64,000 nucleotides of DNA from Sandaracinaceae bacterium (GTDB taxonomy: Bacteria > Myxococcota_A > Polyangia > Polyangiales > Houyiibacteriaceae). Below, piece after piece: positions 17,778-25,880 of this stretch (its first letter is position 1; each line of letters starts with the position of its first letter). A program made the position numbers and the translations under genes. The notes under the pieces are model-generated. The model saw only the letters and a program-made list of their open reading frames with translations, was not told where the DNA came from and did not search any database. The stretch spans positions 248,001-312,000 of the forward strand of contig JACKEJ010000007.1 of NCBI GenBank assembly GCA_020633055.1. Reading direction: 5' to 3'.

Positions 17778-18887
17778 TCAATCCCGGATTGCACGCACCA
17801 GGAGGCTGGCAAAGGACGCGATCTCCGGGGCCTCCGTCTGCTTCTCGAAGCGGCGCAGGGACCCCGCGCAGGCGCTCACCAGCAGCCCTCCACCCTCGCG
17901 CTCGTGCGTGCGGAGGCGCTCGCGTGCGATGGCGTCCGCCGTGGGCTCGTTCGTCCGCGGCAGCTGTCCCCCCGCGCCGCTGCACTCGGCCCGCTCTCCG
18001 TGGTGATGGAACTCACTCACCTGGCGGCCGAGCGCCTTGCGGAGCACACGGCGAGGCTCCTCGTACACACCGAGTCCGCGCCCGAGCTTGCACGGGTCGT
18101 GGTAGCGCACGGGGCCCTCGGGGAGCCCTTCGATGGGCTCGAGACGCGCGAGGTGGCGGTCCGCGAACTGACTCAGGTGCGACATGCGGACCGAGGTCTC
18201 GAGCCCCATCCGCCTGGCCGAGACAGACAGCGCGTGCAGACAACCTGGGTCCTCGAAGACGACCTCCTCCGCGCCCTCGAAGTGCGAAAGCGTGCGCGTC
18301 GCGGCGGACAGGAACCCGTCTCGGTCTCCCGCGTCCAGCAGGGGGAGGCCGCAGCAGCCGGAGGCCGATACCCGTGTCTCGCGTCCGCTCAGACGCCGCA
18401 CCGCCTCCTCCCCCGCGAGCGCGTCAGCAGGCCGCACGGTGCACGCCGTGCATCCCGGGAAGAACACCACGGGTGCCGCGCTGCGCGCCAGCTTGTCGCC
18501 AAACAACCCCTCGGCGGCGCGCGCCGCGCGCTCTTGGCGGCCCTGGTGTGCCTCGATCACGGCGTAGGCCGAGGGCGGCGCCACACGGGCGCGCACGGCC
18601 TCGGCTCGCCCGGCGTTGAGCGCCGCGCTCACCTCGGTGTCGTGGTCACAGTAGGACTTGCAGCGTTGACAGCCCGTACACGCGTACAGCGAGGCTGCGT
18701 GCTCCTCGTCCAGCGGGAGCTGTCCCTTCGCCAGATGATGGAGGTTCGTCATCTTGCCCCATGGCGTGGTGGTCTCGCTGGCCTGCGCGGTGCTCACGGG
18801 GCACGCCACTCGGCACAGCTTGGGGCAGAAGCTGCAGTAGGTGTGCTCCCGCTCGTGCGCGGCGACCAAGGGCAGGGAGTGAGTCAT
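17778..18887 (-). CDS. (Fe-S)-binding oxidoreductase, heterodisulfide-reductase-like
   Basis: The 369-residue product has an N-terminal ferredoxin-type region with CSFCPKLCRVACP and CTGCQRCKSYC, suited to two [4Fe-4S] clusters. Two Cys-rich CCG-type domains follow: FFPGCTACTV with SGCCGLPLL, and HDPCKLGRGLG with CSGAGGQLP. This resembles HdrD/GlpC/LldE-like subunits that pass electrons to or from quinones or flavoproteins. No partner dehydrogenase is next to it, so the electron donor is unknown. The ATG at 18887 starts just before the conserved Cys region; longer in-frame starts lack support. Confidence 0.82.
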   Translation of the reverse strand: MTHSLPLVAAHEREHTYCSFCPKLCRVACPVSTAQASETTTPWGKMTNLHHLAKGQLPLDEEHAASLYACTGCQRCKSYCDHDTEVSAALNAGRAEAVRARVAPPSAYAVIEAHQGRQERAARAAEGLFGDKLARSAAPVVFFPGCTACTVRPADALAGEEAVRRLSGRETRVSASGCCGLPLLDAGDRDGFLSAATRTLSHFEGAEEVVFEDPGCLHALSVSARRMGLETSVRMSHLSQFADRHLARLEPIEGLPEGPVRYHDPCKLGRGLGVYEEPRRVLRKALGRQVSEFHHHGERAECSGAGGQLPRTNEPTADAIARERLRTHEREGGGLLVSACAGSLRRFEKQTEAPEIASFASLLVRAIRD

Positions 18888-18940
18888 GACGCGGGACAGT
18901 AGCAGTCGTTCCGCGGCGCGCGCTACCGCGGTGCCGGCCC

Positions 18941-21148
18941 TCAGCGGGACACGACGAACGTCAGCCGCTGGCGGAGCGAGGAGGTGACCGCCGGCATGGC
19001 CTGAGAGCGCACCAGCGGGGCCACACAGGTCTGCAACGAAGCGGGCGAGGTGCCCACCGCGGACCACTCACCGGTCGGGTTCACCACCAGGGTCAGCCGC
19101 ACGGACGTCTGCTGCGCATCGTCCATGCACTCGCGAATGGCAGGCATCACGGGCGCCAGGGCGCTCTCGGCGACCTCGCGCGTCAGGTGCGTCAACGGAG
19201 CAGACACCGGCTCGGACCCGCCACCCTGCTGCGCGCGCTCCTGTGCCATGGCGCGAGCTTGCTCTTCGGCGGCTTCGGCCGCGAGCGCCTCCCGCTCCGC
19301 GCGCGCGGCGTCCAGCTCCCGCTGGTGCTGGGCGAAGCGGTGCTCGGCCCGCATGCGCAGGCCAGACTGAGTCGCGGGGTCGTTCATCAGCTCGCCGAGC
19401 ACGGGGTACGCGGCGTCTGGCGCGAGCTCGCACAGCGCGTCGATCGCCTGCTCGAGGGCGACCCGCAGCCCGTTCGCGCTCGCATCCGCGTGGTACACCC
19501 GCACGAAGCGCAGGAGAGGCGCCGCCGCCGCCTCGTCGCCCAACGCTCCCAGCGCCGAGACGATGTTGGGGAGCGCCTCGTCTGGCGTGGCCGGGTCCCA
19601 CAGGTGGTCCACCAACAGGGGGGCAGCTTCCGTCGCCTCCATGCGCGCTGCCGCATCCGCGAGGGGGGCCAGCGCCGGAACGCGGGCGCCAGTCACGAAG
19701 TCGGCGTGACGCGACAGGGCCGCGAGCACGGCGGCGCGACCATCCGTCCGCTCCGCGAGGGCGTCACAGGCCGTGTCACGGATCGTGCGCGAAGCCGTGT
19801 CGCTCTCGCACAGGGTGACGAGCGTCGCCGTCGGACCGTCCCCCGGGAGGATACGAAGCGCGCGCAACGCGAACACGCTGGCAGGGGACAGCCGCGTGTC
19901 GGGTTGGTCCGCGATGGACGCCAGCTGCGTCGCGGTGTCCGGCTCGCCCGTGACGGGCGTGTGCTGGATGCGCTGCGCATGGAAGCGCACCAAGCTCGCG
20001 GCGTGCGTGCCCTCGATGGTGCGGGTGACGCTGCCATTGCGCGCGTCGAGCACCGTGACCGCTCCCGCGTCATCCGCGAGTAGCAGCGCTCCCTCGAGGG
20101 GCTCCGCGCCGCTCAGGTCGCGGTCGGAGCGGTACGCCCAGCGCACCTGACCGTTCGCCGCGTCGAGCGCGAACACGACGCGGTGGAACAGCGCGTAGAG
20201 CGTATCGTTCGTGAGCCTGACGTCCTCGCCCTGACCCGACGGTCGGAAGGCGACGCGGACGCGGTGGACGGCGGAGTCCGGCGCCGGGGGCTCTCGGTAG
20301 GGGTCCACCATGAAGCTGGGGCGGCCCGGCAGGTCCACTTCGGGGGGAGCGTAGTGGGCGGCTCCCTCCGCCGTCCCTGAGGTGATGGAGGGGGTCAAGC
20401 GGAAGAGCCCGAGCTGGCCGAGGTAGACATGCCCGCCCTGCGCGAACGCGTGGCCGACCATGGACCCCCGCACGCGCACCCGCGCGAGCTCCTCGCTGGT
20501 CTGACCGTCTAGGAACGAGACGTACTGGCTGCCCCAAGGCACCATGACCATGCCCGCCGCCACCTCCGGGTAACCCATGGCGTGGCGGGCGCTGATGCGG
20601 TGGGTGACCTCGGTGCCATGCACGATCACGAGCTCGGCCTGGGCCGTCGCACCCGGATTGCTGGACAACGTGAACGCGCCGAGGTGCCCAGCGCCCGCCG
20701 CGCCTACCAGCCACAGCCCGTGGTCGTCGAAGCCGAAGCGCTGGGCTCCCGTCCGCACGTCGCGTGCCACGATGCGGCCGTTCTCCTGCGACACGATGAC
20801 GTCGCCAGCCATGTGTGGCCACGAGCGCGGCGAGGCGGGCGTGCGCCACAGCTCGCGACCCGACTCGAGGTCCACCACGAACAGCTCGGAAGGTTCACCG
20901 CCCACGCCGTAGGCGACGCCGTGGTCCTGGGGCACTGGGGCAGCCGACAGACGCGCGAGGACCGCCTCGATGCGGGCCGGCTGGTTGTCTGGCGAGGCGA
21001 TGCCGAACGTGTCGTAGTGGATGGACTGGCCACAGCCCGCGGTGATGGTCCCCGTGAGGGCCAGCAATGTGCAGGCCGCAGCGAAGCGCGACGTGGCGCC
21101 TCCACATGGGGCGGGTCCGAGGGAGCTGGAGAAGGAGTTGTGCCGCAT
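18941..21148 (-). CDS. Lipoprotein with PQQ-like beta-propeller and HEAT-like repeats
   Basis: A 735-residue protein with a signal peptide ending at TGTITAGC (lipobox). Residues about 80-390 form a PQQ-like propeller with blades such as FVVDLESGRELWRTPAS, VFALDAANGQVRWAYRSD and VTVLDARNGSVTRTIEG. Residues about 400-610 are HEAT-like helical repeats (LPNIVSALGALGDEAAAAPLL). A charged coiled-coil-like stretch (about 610-660) leads to a C-terminal domain with conserved Cys (IRECMDDAQQTSVRLTLVV, LQTCVAPLV) similar to TonB/AgmX-type C-terminal domains of myxobacteria. It sits 15 nt downstream of another HEAT-repeat gene. The pair may act together in the cell envelope; exact role unknown. Confidence 0.75.
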   Translation of the reverse strand: MRHNSFSSSLGPAPCGGATSRFAAACTLLALTGTITAGCGQSIHYDTFGIASPDNQPARIEAVLARLSAAPVPQDHGVAYGVGGEPSELFVVDLESGRELWRTPASPRSWPHMAGDVIVSQENGRIVARDVRTGAQRFGFDDHGLWLVGAAGAGHLGAFTLSSNPGATAQAELVIVHGTEVTHRISARHAMGYPEVAAGMVMVPWGSQYVSFLDGQTSEELARVRVRGSMVGHAFAQGGHVYLGQLGLFRLTPSITSGTAEGAAHYAPPEVDLPGRPSFMVDPYREPPAPDSAVHRVRVAFRPSGQGEDVRLTNDTLYALFHRVVFALDAANGQVRWAYRSDRDLSGAEPLEGALLLADDAGAVTVLDARNGSVTRTIEGTHAASLVRFHAQRIQHTPVTGEPDTATQLASIADQPDTRLSPASVFALRALRILPGDGPTATLVTLCESDTASRTIRDTACDALAERTDGRAAVLAALSRHADFVTGARVPALAPLADAAARMEATEAAPLLVDHLWDPATPDEALPNIVSALGALGDEAAAAPLLRFVRVYHADASANGLRVALEQAIDALCELAPDAAYPVLGELMNDPATQSGLRMRAEHRFAQHQRELDAARAEREALAAEAAEEQARAMAQERAQQGGGSEPVSAPLTHLTREVAESALAPVMPAIRECMDDAQQTSVRLTLVVNPTGEWSAVGTSPASLQTCVAPLVRSQAMPAVTSSLRQRLTFVVSR

Positions 21149-21163
21149 GGTGCTCTTCGGTCC

Positions 21164-21979
21164 TCAGTCGACGATACGCATGGCCGCGTCCATGGCCGCC
21201 TGGCGCACCCGGGCGTCACGCCCTTGCGCGGGGATGGAGTCCGCGAGGTCTTCCAAGAAGACCTTCACTTCGCTCGTGCCCAGCTCCTGGAGCTGCGCGA
21301 TGAGGTCCAGCTTGCGCCGCTCGGAGATGTCGTCGCGGGCCAACAGCTCGGTGAGCGCTGGACTCATGACGTCGAACGGCAGGCGCCCCACGTAGGCCGT
21401 CAGCTGCCCGATCTCGGACTCGCGGACCAGGCTCGCCAATGACGGTGCGGCTTCATAAAGGTTGCGATCGAGGACCTGGAACAGCGCCTCGACCGCGTCG
21501 TGGTCTCCGAGGCCCCCCAGCGCCACCGCGGCGGCGGCGCGGACGGAAGCTGCGGGATCCGAGAGGCGGGCGCGCACGGCCACCGCGGCGTCGGGTGGAC
21601 GGCAGGACTGCACGGCCCGCACGGCAGCGGCGCGTACGTCCGCATGACGATGCACCAGCGCCACCTCGATCAGCGCTGGCCCCGCGTTGCGGTGGCCCAG
21701 CACTCCGAGGGTCTCCACGACGTGGACCACGGACGCCCTCGGCAGACCGCGACGCAAGCGCTCCGCGATCAGGTCGGACACCTCGGGGGTGCCGACCACG
21801 ACCAGCTCCATCAACGCCTCTTCCAGCTGCGCCGGGTCGCTGGAGGCGAGCTTGCCCCGCGTTTCGTCCGTGATGCTCGGGGCGGCCGTGGCTGCGGGCC
21901 GTCCGCGGCGGGGACGAGCCCGCTGCGCGTCGAGAGGCGTCGCCGACAACAGCAGGGGCGCAAGCGCGACCAAGAGCAT
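21164..21979 (-). CDS. Exported HEAT-repeat protein
   Basis: About 271 residues with a signal peptide (LLVALAPLLLSATPLDAQ) and HEAT repeats through the rest, for example RAAAVRAVQSCRPPDAAVAV and ASVRAAAAVALGGLGDHDAV. These repeats usually serve protein binding. It lies 15 nt upstream of the PQQ/HEAT lipoprotein gene on the same strand, so the two probably form an operon. The ATG at 21979 is chosen because it gives a conventional signal peptide; a GTG at 22060 with an upstream GGGGG would add 27 residues and cannot be excluded. Confidence 0.72.
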   Translation of the reverse strand: MLLVALAPLLLSATPLDAQRARPRRGRPAATAAPSITDETRGKLASSDPAQLEEALMELVVVGTPEVSDLIAERLRRGLPRASVVHVVETLGVLGHRNAGPALIEVALVHRHADVRAAAVRAVQSCRPPDAAVAVRARLSDPAASVRAAAAVALGGLGDHDAVEALFQVLDRNLYEAAPSLASLVRESEIGQLTAYVGRLPFDVMSPALTELLARDDISERRKLDLIAQLQELGTSEVKVFLEDLADSIPAQGRDARVRQAAMDAAMRIVD

Positions 21980-22169
21980 CACGGGGCGGAACCTCGTGCG
22001 TGCGCCGCGCCGCTTTGGGCGCTGTCCGTCGACCGTCAACCGTAGTAAGTGTTCTCTCACAAGGACCCCCAAGTGGCCACAATGTAGTTGGCTGTCCACC
22101 AGGGTGCAAGGTTCCGATCTGAATGAACCTGGCTGGCGTCCGCCGGCCATTCAGGGCATATCCGAGCGG

Positions 22170-22673
22170 ATGCACCGAGGTGTCCACGTGCTCCCGCTGC
22201 TGGCCGCCCTCACAGGCGTCTGCGTCGCGTCCTCGAGTCGGGCTGACGGGTCTCCGGCCGATGCCCTGCTCGCGGTCGTCAGTGGCGACCCGATGGACTA
22301 CGCCGCGGTGACACGACGCATCGGCGACGGAGCGCTCCTGGCCGCGCTCCGCGACGAAGAGTCCAGCGCCGAGCTGCGGCTGGCCGCCCTACGCGCAGCA
22401 CCCTATGCCCGGGCCCCCGAGCTGCTCCTCGAAACGGTGGTGCAGCTCGCCGGTGGCACCGACCCGGCCCTCGCGCCGGGTGCCCTGCGGGCAGCTTCGC
22501 AGATCGCGAGCAACCTCGAGTTCCATCTGCTCGAGCAGCGCGAGAATGACCCCGCGCTGCTCGAGCCCCCGGCCGAGGCTCTCGCGGAGCTGGCCGAGGA
22601 CGAAGACGCTCGGGCGGACCTACGGCAGCTCGCGCGCGACGTGGCGTCCCGTCTCCGAGCGCTGCAGCGCTAG
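22170..22673 (+). CDS. Small exported HEAT-like protein
   Basis: A 167-residue protein with a signal peptide (VLPLLAALTGVCVASSSRA) and Ala/Leu-rich helical repeats resembling a degenerate HEAT solenoid (AELRLAALRAAPYARAPELLLETV). It is divergent from the two HEAT-repeat genes at 18941-21979, with about 190 nt of shared upstream DNA, so all three are likely functionally related. Its TAG stop overlaps the stop of the minus-strand gene at 22670 in a shared CTAG. The start is the first ATG giving a signal peptide. Confidence 0.65.
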   Translation: MHRGVHVLPLLAALTGVCVASSSRADGSPADALLAVVSGDPMDYAAVTRRIGDGALLAALRDEESSAELRLAALRAAPYARAPELLLETVVQLAGGTDPALAPGALRAASQIASNLEFHLLEQRENDPALLEPPAEALAELAEDEDARADLRQLARDVASRLRALQR

Positions 22674-22897
22674 CCCTCGATGTCCTCGCGGAGCTCGCCG
22701 AGCGTCCGCGCCGTGTCGCGGAGCGCGTCCTCCGCGACCTTGAGGCTGGACTGCGCGACGCGCAGGCCCTGACTGGCCCAGAGGCGGCTGACCTCCGCGA
22801 GGTTGCCGGCCACACCGCGCAGGTGGGCTTCGATCTCCGCGATCTGTTCGTTCTGCTCGCGGGTGAGGTCGCGGGTGCGGGATGGACGATTGAACAT
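22670..22897 (-). CDS. Small phasin-like helical protein B
   Basis: A 75-residue, all-helical, amphipathic protein. The segment LWASQGLRVAQSSLKVAEDAL closely parallels LWATQGLSVGKQVLETSAKSL in the protein encoded at 22949, so the two are paralogues. The pattern (heptad-like Ala/Leu/Ser spacing, no Cys, no signal peptide) is like phasins that coat polyhydroxyalkanoate granules, but the similarity is not strong enough to be sure. AGGAG precedes the ATG. It is the last gene of a probable three-gene operon led by the RHH regulator at 23282. Its stop overlaps the converging gene at 22673. Confidence 0.6.
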   Translation of the reverse strand: MFNRPSRTRDLTREQNEQIAEIEAHLRGVAGNLAEVSRLWASQGLRVAQSSLKVAEDALRDTARTLGELREDIEG

Positions 22898-22948
22898 GGT
22901 GCTTCTCCTGGTGTGCGTCTTGAACGGGGGAGGGTGGATGGGCGCGGT

Positions 22949-23158
22949 TCAGCGCTTGGAGGGCGCGTCCACGCGCTGGCGGAGGCCTTCGATCATCTCG
23001 GCGGTGAGCGTCAGGCTCTTCGCCGAGGTCTCGAGCACTTGCTTGCCAACGCTGAGCCCTTGGGTGGCCCAGAGCTTGGTGACGTCCAGCAGCGTGCCGG
23101 CGGCCTTCTGGATCTGAGGGACGATGACGGGCTCGTAGGTGGTCTTGGTCTCGGTCAT
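22949..23158 (-). CDS. Small phasin-like helical protein A
   Basis: A 69-residue helical protein containing KLWATQGLSVGKQVLETSAKS, paralogous to the protein at 22670. The ETSAKSLTLTAEMIEGLR stretch resembles phasin/granule-associated proteins. The start is the ATG at 23158 (MTETKTT), because the longer reading has an unlikely Arg/Pro-rich leader. It lies 51 nt upstream of its paralogue and 123 nt downstream of the RHH regulator gene, all on the minus strand. Inferred role: binding a hydrophobic granule or membrane surface. Confidence 0.6.
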   Translation of the reverse strand: MTETKTTYEPVIVPQIQKAAGTLLDVTKLWATQGLSVGKQVLETSAKSLTLTAEMIEGLRQRVDAPSKR

Positions 23159-23281
23159 GGGATCTCGCTGTTCTGAGCGTGGCTCGGTGGGGTGTTTCGG
23201 ACGCAACCCGGCCTGGACCCGCGCATGCGCGGACCCGAGGGAGGGCAGGGGGGTCTCTCGGGCAGGGCGCCCGATGGGCGG

Positions 23282-23845
23282 TCAGCCCGCCTGGGGCACG
23301 GCCTCAGGGCTCACGATGGCGCTGCGGCCGGCTTCGGTGAAGAGCACCAGGAAAGCCTGCGCGCCCGCTGGCATGGCGCGACCAGTGACGGCGCAGGTGG
23401 TCGGGTGGGCCAGGACCATGGGCGTGAAGCCGACGGCCCCTTCGAGCGGAGGACGTGGCGCCTCGGACGGCTCCGGGGCCGGGGCTGGCTCGGAGTGGGC
23501 GCGCTGACGCAGCGACTGGCGCTGGTTGCGGAGCAGCTCCGCGGCCCCCCGCAGCTCACCCTCGGCGCGCGTGCCGACGCTGTCCACCGCATCCAGGGCG
23601 TCCTCGAGCAGCGCTCGCACCACGTTGGACACCGGCATGCGCCACGAGGTGGCGAGGCGCTTCAGCTCCGACTCCAGCACGGCGGGCACACGCGTGTGGA
23701 GCACACGCTCCTTGCGGCCCGGTCGCGCACCTGACGGGCTGGTGCTCGCCGCGTCGTCCTCTCCCTCGCGCTCGTCCTGCGCGACGTCATCGTCGGGGCG
23801 ACCAGAGTTCTCGGGCGAGTCGGGGGGGGTGTCGTCGGCGTTCAT
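23282..23845 (-). CDS. Ribbon-helix-helix regulator with acidic N-terminus
   Basis: A 187-residue protein. Residues about 1-40 are very acidic and disordered. Residues about 45-85 fit a ribbon-helix-helix DNA-binding domain: a basic strand RVLHTRVP, then LESELKRLATSWRMPVSNVVRALLEDAL. The C-terminal part ends in a small domain with one Cys, TTCAVTGRAMPAGAQAF. It heads a minus-strand operon with two phasin-like genes. Upstream, at 23857-23877 and further, lie TGTAWCACGC repeats suited to RHH binding, so autoregulation is likely. The arrangement parallels PhaR-PhaP (regulator plus phasin), though this regulator is not PhaR-like in sequence. Start: ATG with GGGGAG upstream. Confidence 0.7.
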   Translation of the reverse strand: MNADDTPPDSPENSGRPDDDVAQDEREGEDDAASTSPSGARPGRKERVLHTRVPAVLESELKRLATSWRMPVSNVVRALLEDALDAVDSVGTRAEGELRGAAELLRNQRQSLRQRAHSEPAPAPEPSEAPRPPLEGAVGFTPMVLAHPTTCAVTGRAMPAGAQAFLVLFTEAGRSAIVSPEAVPQAG

Positions 23846-23856
23846 CACTCCCCTGT

Positions 23857-23877
23857 TGTAACACGCGGCGTGATACA
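23857..23877. promoter_or_regulatory. Inverted repeat operator upstream of the RHH regulator gene
   Basis: TGTAACACGC-G-GCGTGATACA: two 10-bp arms around one base with a single mismatch, 12-32 bp upstream of the RHH gene's start codon. Half-sites recur at 23899-23908 (TGTATCACGC) and 23978-23986 (TGTAACACA). RHH proteins typically bind such short repeats, so this is a probable autoregulatory operator. Sequence repeats are seen directly; binding is inferred. Confidence 0.6.
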
Positions 23878-23898
23878 CGCAAGAGGTTGTCGTGGTTT

Positions 23899-23986
23899 TG
23901 TATCACGCTCCGATTTTGTAGCAATCACAGGTATTTACTTTGCGAACTCCGAAATAACATCGGTTGGCGTCGCATTTTGTAACACA
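23899..23986. promoter_or_regulatory. Additional TGTAWCAC half-sites in AT-rich intergenic DNA
   Basis: Between the RHH gene and lspA, TGTATCACGC lies at 23899-23908 and TGTAACACA at 23978-23986; the latter continues into a perfect 13-bp palindrome AACACATTGTGTT (23981-23993). The stretch is much richer in A/T than its surroundings, as expected for promoter DNA. The same factor may control both divergent sides, but lspA begins about 50 nt later, so its control is speculative. Confidence 0.45.
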
Positions 23987-24041
23987 TTGTGTTTGGTGTG
24001 CGCTTGCCCCCGGAGGCATTTTCCTTGCCGCTGGCGCTGTG

Positions 24042-24749
24042 ATGAGGCAAGTCGCGTGCGTGACTCCGCCAGCTCGTACCCCCCGCTCCCCCAAGGTCTT
24101 GCTCGTCTGCCTGGCTGCGACCGCGCTGCTGACGTTCTTGGACCTCGGCTCCAAGCAGTGGGCGCTCGACACCTTGTCGGCCGAGAGCTTCGTGCCCGCT
24201 GGCCCGGTCTGTGAGGCGGACGAAGACGGGTACATTCGAAACCAGCGGCGCCGACGGGCTCCCGTCGTGTTGGTCGATGGGGTGCTCGAGCTCAGCTACG
24301 CGGAGAACTGCGGCGCTGCGTTCGGGTTCCTGCGCGATGTCTCGTGGCGCAGGCTGATCTTCTTCCCCGCCGCGCTGTTCGCCGTGCTGCTGTTGCCGTT
24401 CATGCTGGCGCGTGGCCAGGGGGGACGGCTCTTCGTGTGGAGCGTGCCCTTCGTGCTCGCCGGCGCGCTCGGGAACCTGCACGACCGGGTGATGCACGGC
24501 TTCGTCGTGGACTTCATCCGCTTCTACTTCCGCGACGGCTTCCTGTTCCTGCAGCCGGGGTGGGAGTACCCCACGTTCAATGTGGCCGACATCCACATCA
24601 CGGTGGGGGTGGTGTTGATCCTGCTCGACGGTGTTGCCGAGGCGCGTCGCGAGAAGGAGCGTCTGGCCGCCGAGAGCGCCGCAGCCGCGCCCCCAGTCGA
24701 GGCCGCTAGCTCGGCCAACGGCGACGACGAGGCCACCGAGCCATCCTGA
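24042..24749 (+). CDS. lspA: Signal peptidase II (prolipoprotein signal peptidase)
   Basis: A 235-residue membrane protein with about four transmembrane helices. The motifs of LspA are present: DLGSKQWA near residue 38, AENCGAAFGFL, GALGNLHDRVMHGFVVDF and FNVADIHI, the last two bearing the catalytic Asp pair. It cleaves signal peptides of diacylglyceryl-modified prolipoproteins at the inner membrane. It is longer than usual because of an acidic insert after helix 1 (about 58-75, EADEDGYIRNQRRRR) and an Ala/Glu-rich C-terminal tail. It converges on lgt, whose product acts just before it in the pathway. ATG at 24042 is the most likely start. Confidence 0.9.
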   Translation: MRQVACVTPPARTPRSPKVLLVCLAATALLTFLDLGSKQWALDTLSAESFVPAGPVCEADEDGYIRNQRRRRAPVVLVDGVLELSYAENCGAAFGFLRDVSWRRLIFFPAALFAVLLLPFMLARGQGGRLFVWSVPFVLAGALGNLHDRVMHGFVVDFIRFYFRDGFLFLQPGWEYPTFNVADIHITVGVVLILLDGVAEARREKERLAAESAAAAPPVEAASSANGDDEATEPS

Positions 24750-24756
24750 GTCGCTG

Positions 24757-24839
24757 GTCGCGTGTCATTGCGCGACAGGTCGAACACCGACCTGCTTTCC
24801 ACGAGCGTGGGCGTGCGTGAGTCGGACCTCGACTCACGC
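24757..24839. terminator. Cluster of three hairpins between convergent lspA and lgt
   Basis: Three stem-loops lie in tandem: GTCGCG/CGCGAC (24757-24776), CAGGTCG-AACAC-CGACCTG (24776-24794, followed by CTTT), and a perfect 10-bp stem GCGTGAGTCG/CGACTCACGC with a 5-nt loop (24815-24839). No long T-run follows, so this is a probable bidirectional terminator region or transcript-stabilising structure rather than a classical intrinsic terminator. Confidence 0.5.
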
Positions 24840-24851
24840 CGTGGAACGCCA

Positions 24852-25880
24852 TCACGCGTCGGCAGCTGGCGGCTTGGAGGGCTCTGACGTGTCTGGCGCG
24901 TGGCCGTCTGTGGTGGGGGCTTCGGGCGCTGCCTCTGGGCCCGCAGCAGCGGGCGCGGCCATGAGACTCACGGCGTGCGCGCGCAGGCGGGGCCACGCCA
25001 CCGCGCAGAACGCGACGATGACGAGGCTGATCCACTGCGAGGTGGTGAACCAGCCGAAGTCGCCACGGTCGTCCGCCCGTACGTACTCCAGGCCGAACCG
25101 CAGGAACGCGTACAGCACCAGGAACACCAACATGAGCTGCCCGTCGAAGCGCTTGCGCGGACGCAGCCAGAGCATGGTGAAGGCCGCGATGGCCAGGCAC
25201 CCGATGGCCTCGAAGAGCTGTGCGGGGACCACGGGCAAGGACTCCATGTTCACGCTGGCGAGCAGCCCGTGCTCGTGTTGCTCTCGCGAGGCAGACGAGC
25301 CCGGGGGGAAGACCAGCGCCCAGGGGCTGTCGCTGACCACGCCGAAGCAGCAGCCCCCGAGGAAGCAGCCCATGCGCCCGAAGAAGAGCCCGAGCGGGAT
25401 GCCCATGCCCGCGATGTCCACGCCCTTGAGGACGGGGTACTTGTCGTGCTTGAGGAACCATATGCCGAACGCGCTCGCCGCGATGAGCCCGCCGTAGTAG
25501 GCCAGTCCCCCCTGCCAGAACTTGGCCCACGCGAAGCAGTCCCGCTCGAGGGGCGCGCAGCCGTTGAGTTCGGCGTTCCAGCGCCAGCCCTCGATGGCCA
25601 GGCACTCGGCCTCGGGCATGGGCCACGCCACCTGGGTGGGGTCTACGCACTGGTAGACGTACTGCATGAAGAAGCCGTCCGCGAAGACGTGCAGCACGCG
25701 GGCCCCGAGCACGCCCATGATGAGCGAGAAGAGCCCGAGGTCGATGATGGTGTCCGGGTCGTGCCCGCCGCGTTTCGCGACACGCGCGCCGAGGAACGTG
25801 GCCGCGGAGAACCCGATGATGAGCAGCGTGAAGTACGCCGGGACGGGGTAGTCGAAGAAGGTGAAGAGGGTCGGGTACAT
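24852..25880 (-). CDS. lgt: Prolipoprotein diacylglyceryl transferase
   Basis: A 342-residue polytopic membrane protein that transfers diacylglycerol from phosphatidylglycerol to the lipobox Cys. The Lgt signature region reads GLFFGRMGCFLGGCCFG (near residue 170), and GLAYYGGLIAA and RFGLEYVRAD are also typical. A Cys-containing insert (about 75-115) sits between helices, and the C-terminus is a long Ala/Pro-rich tail. Its start codon overlaps the ileS stop by one base (TGATG), so it is translationally coupled to ileS. Confidence 0.93.
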   Translation of the reverse strand: MYPTLFTFFDYPVPAYFTLLIIGFSAATFLGARVAKRGGHDPDTIIDLGLFSLIMGVLGARVLHVFADGFFMQYVYQCVDPTQVAWPMPEAECLAIEGWRWNAELNGCAPLERDCFAWAKFWQGGLAYYGGLIAASAFGIWFLKHDKYPVLKGVDIAGMGIPLGLFFGRMGCFLGGCCFGVVSDSPWALVFPPGSSASREQHEHGLLASVNMESLPVVPAQLFEAIGCLAIAAFTMLWLRPRKRFDGQLMLVFLVLYAFLRFGLEYVRADDRGDFGWFTTSQWISLVIVAFCAVAWPRLRAHAVSLMAAPAAAGPEAAPEAPTTDGHAPDTSEPSKPPAADA

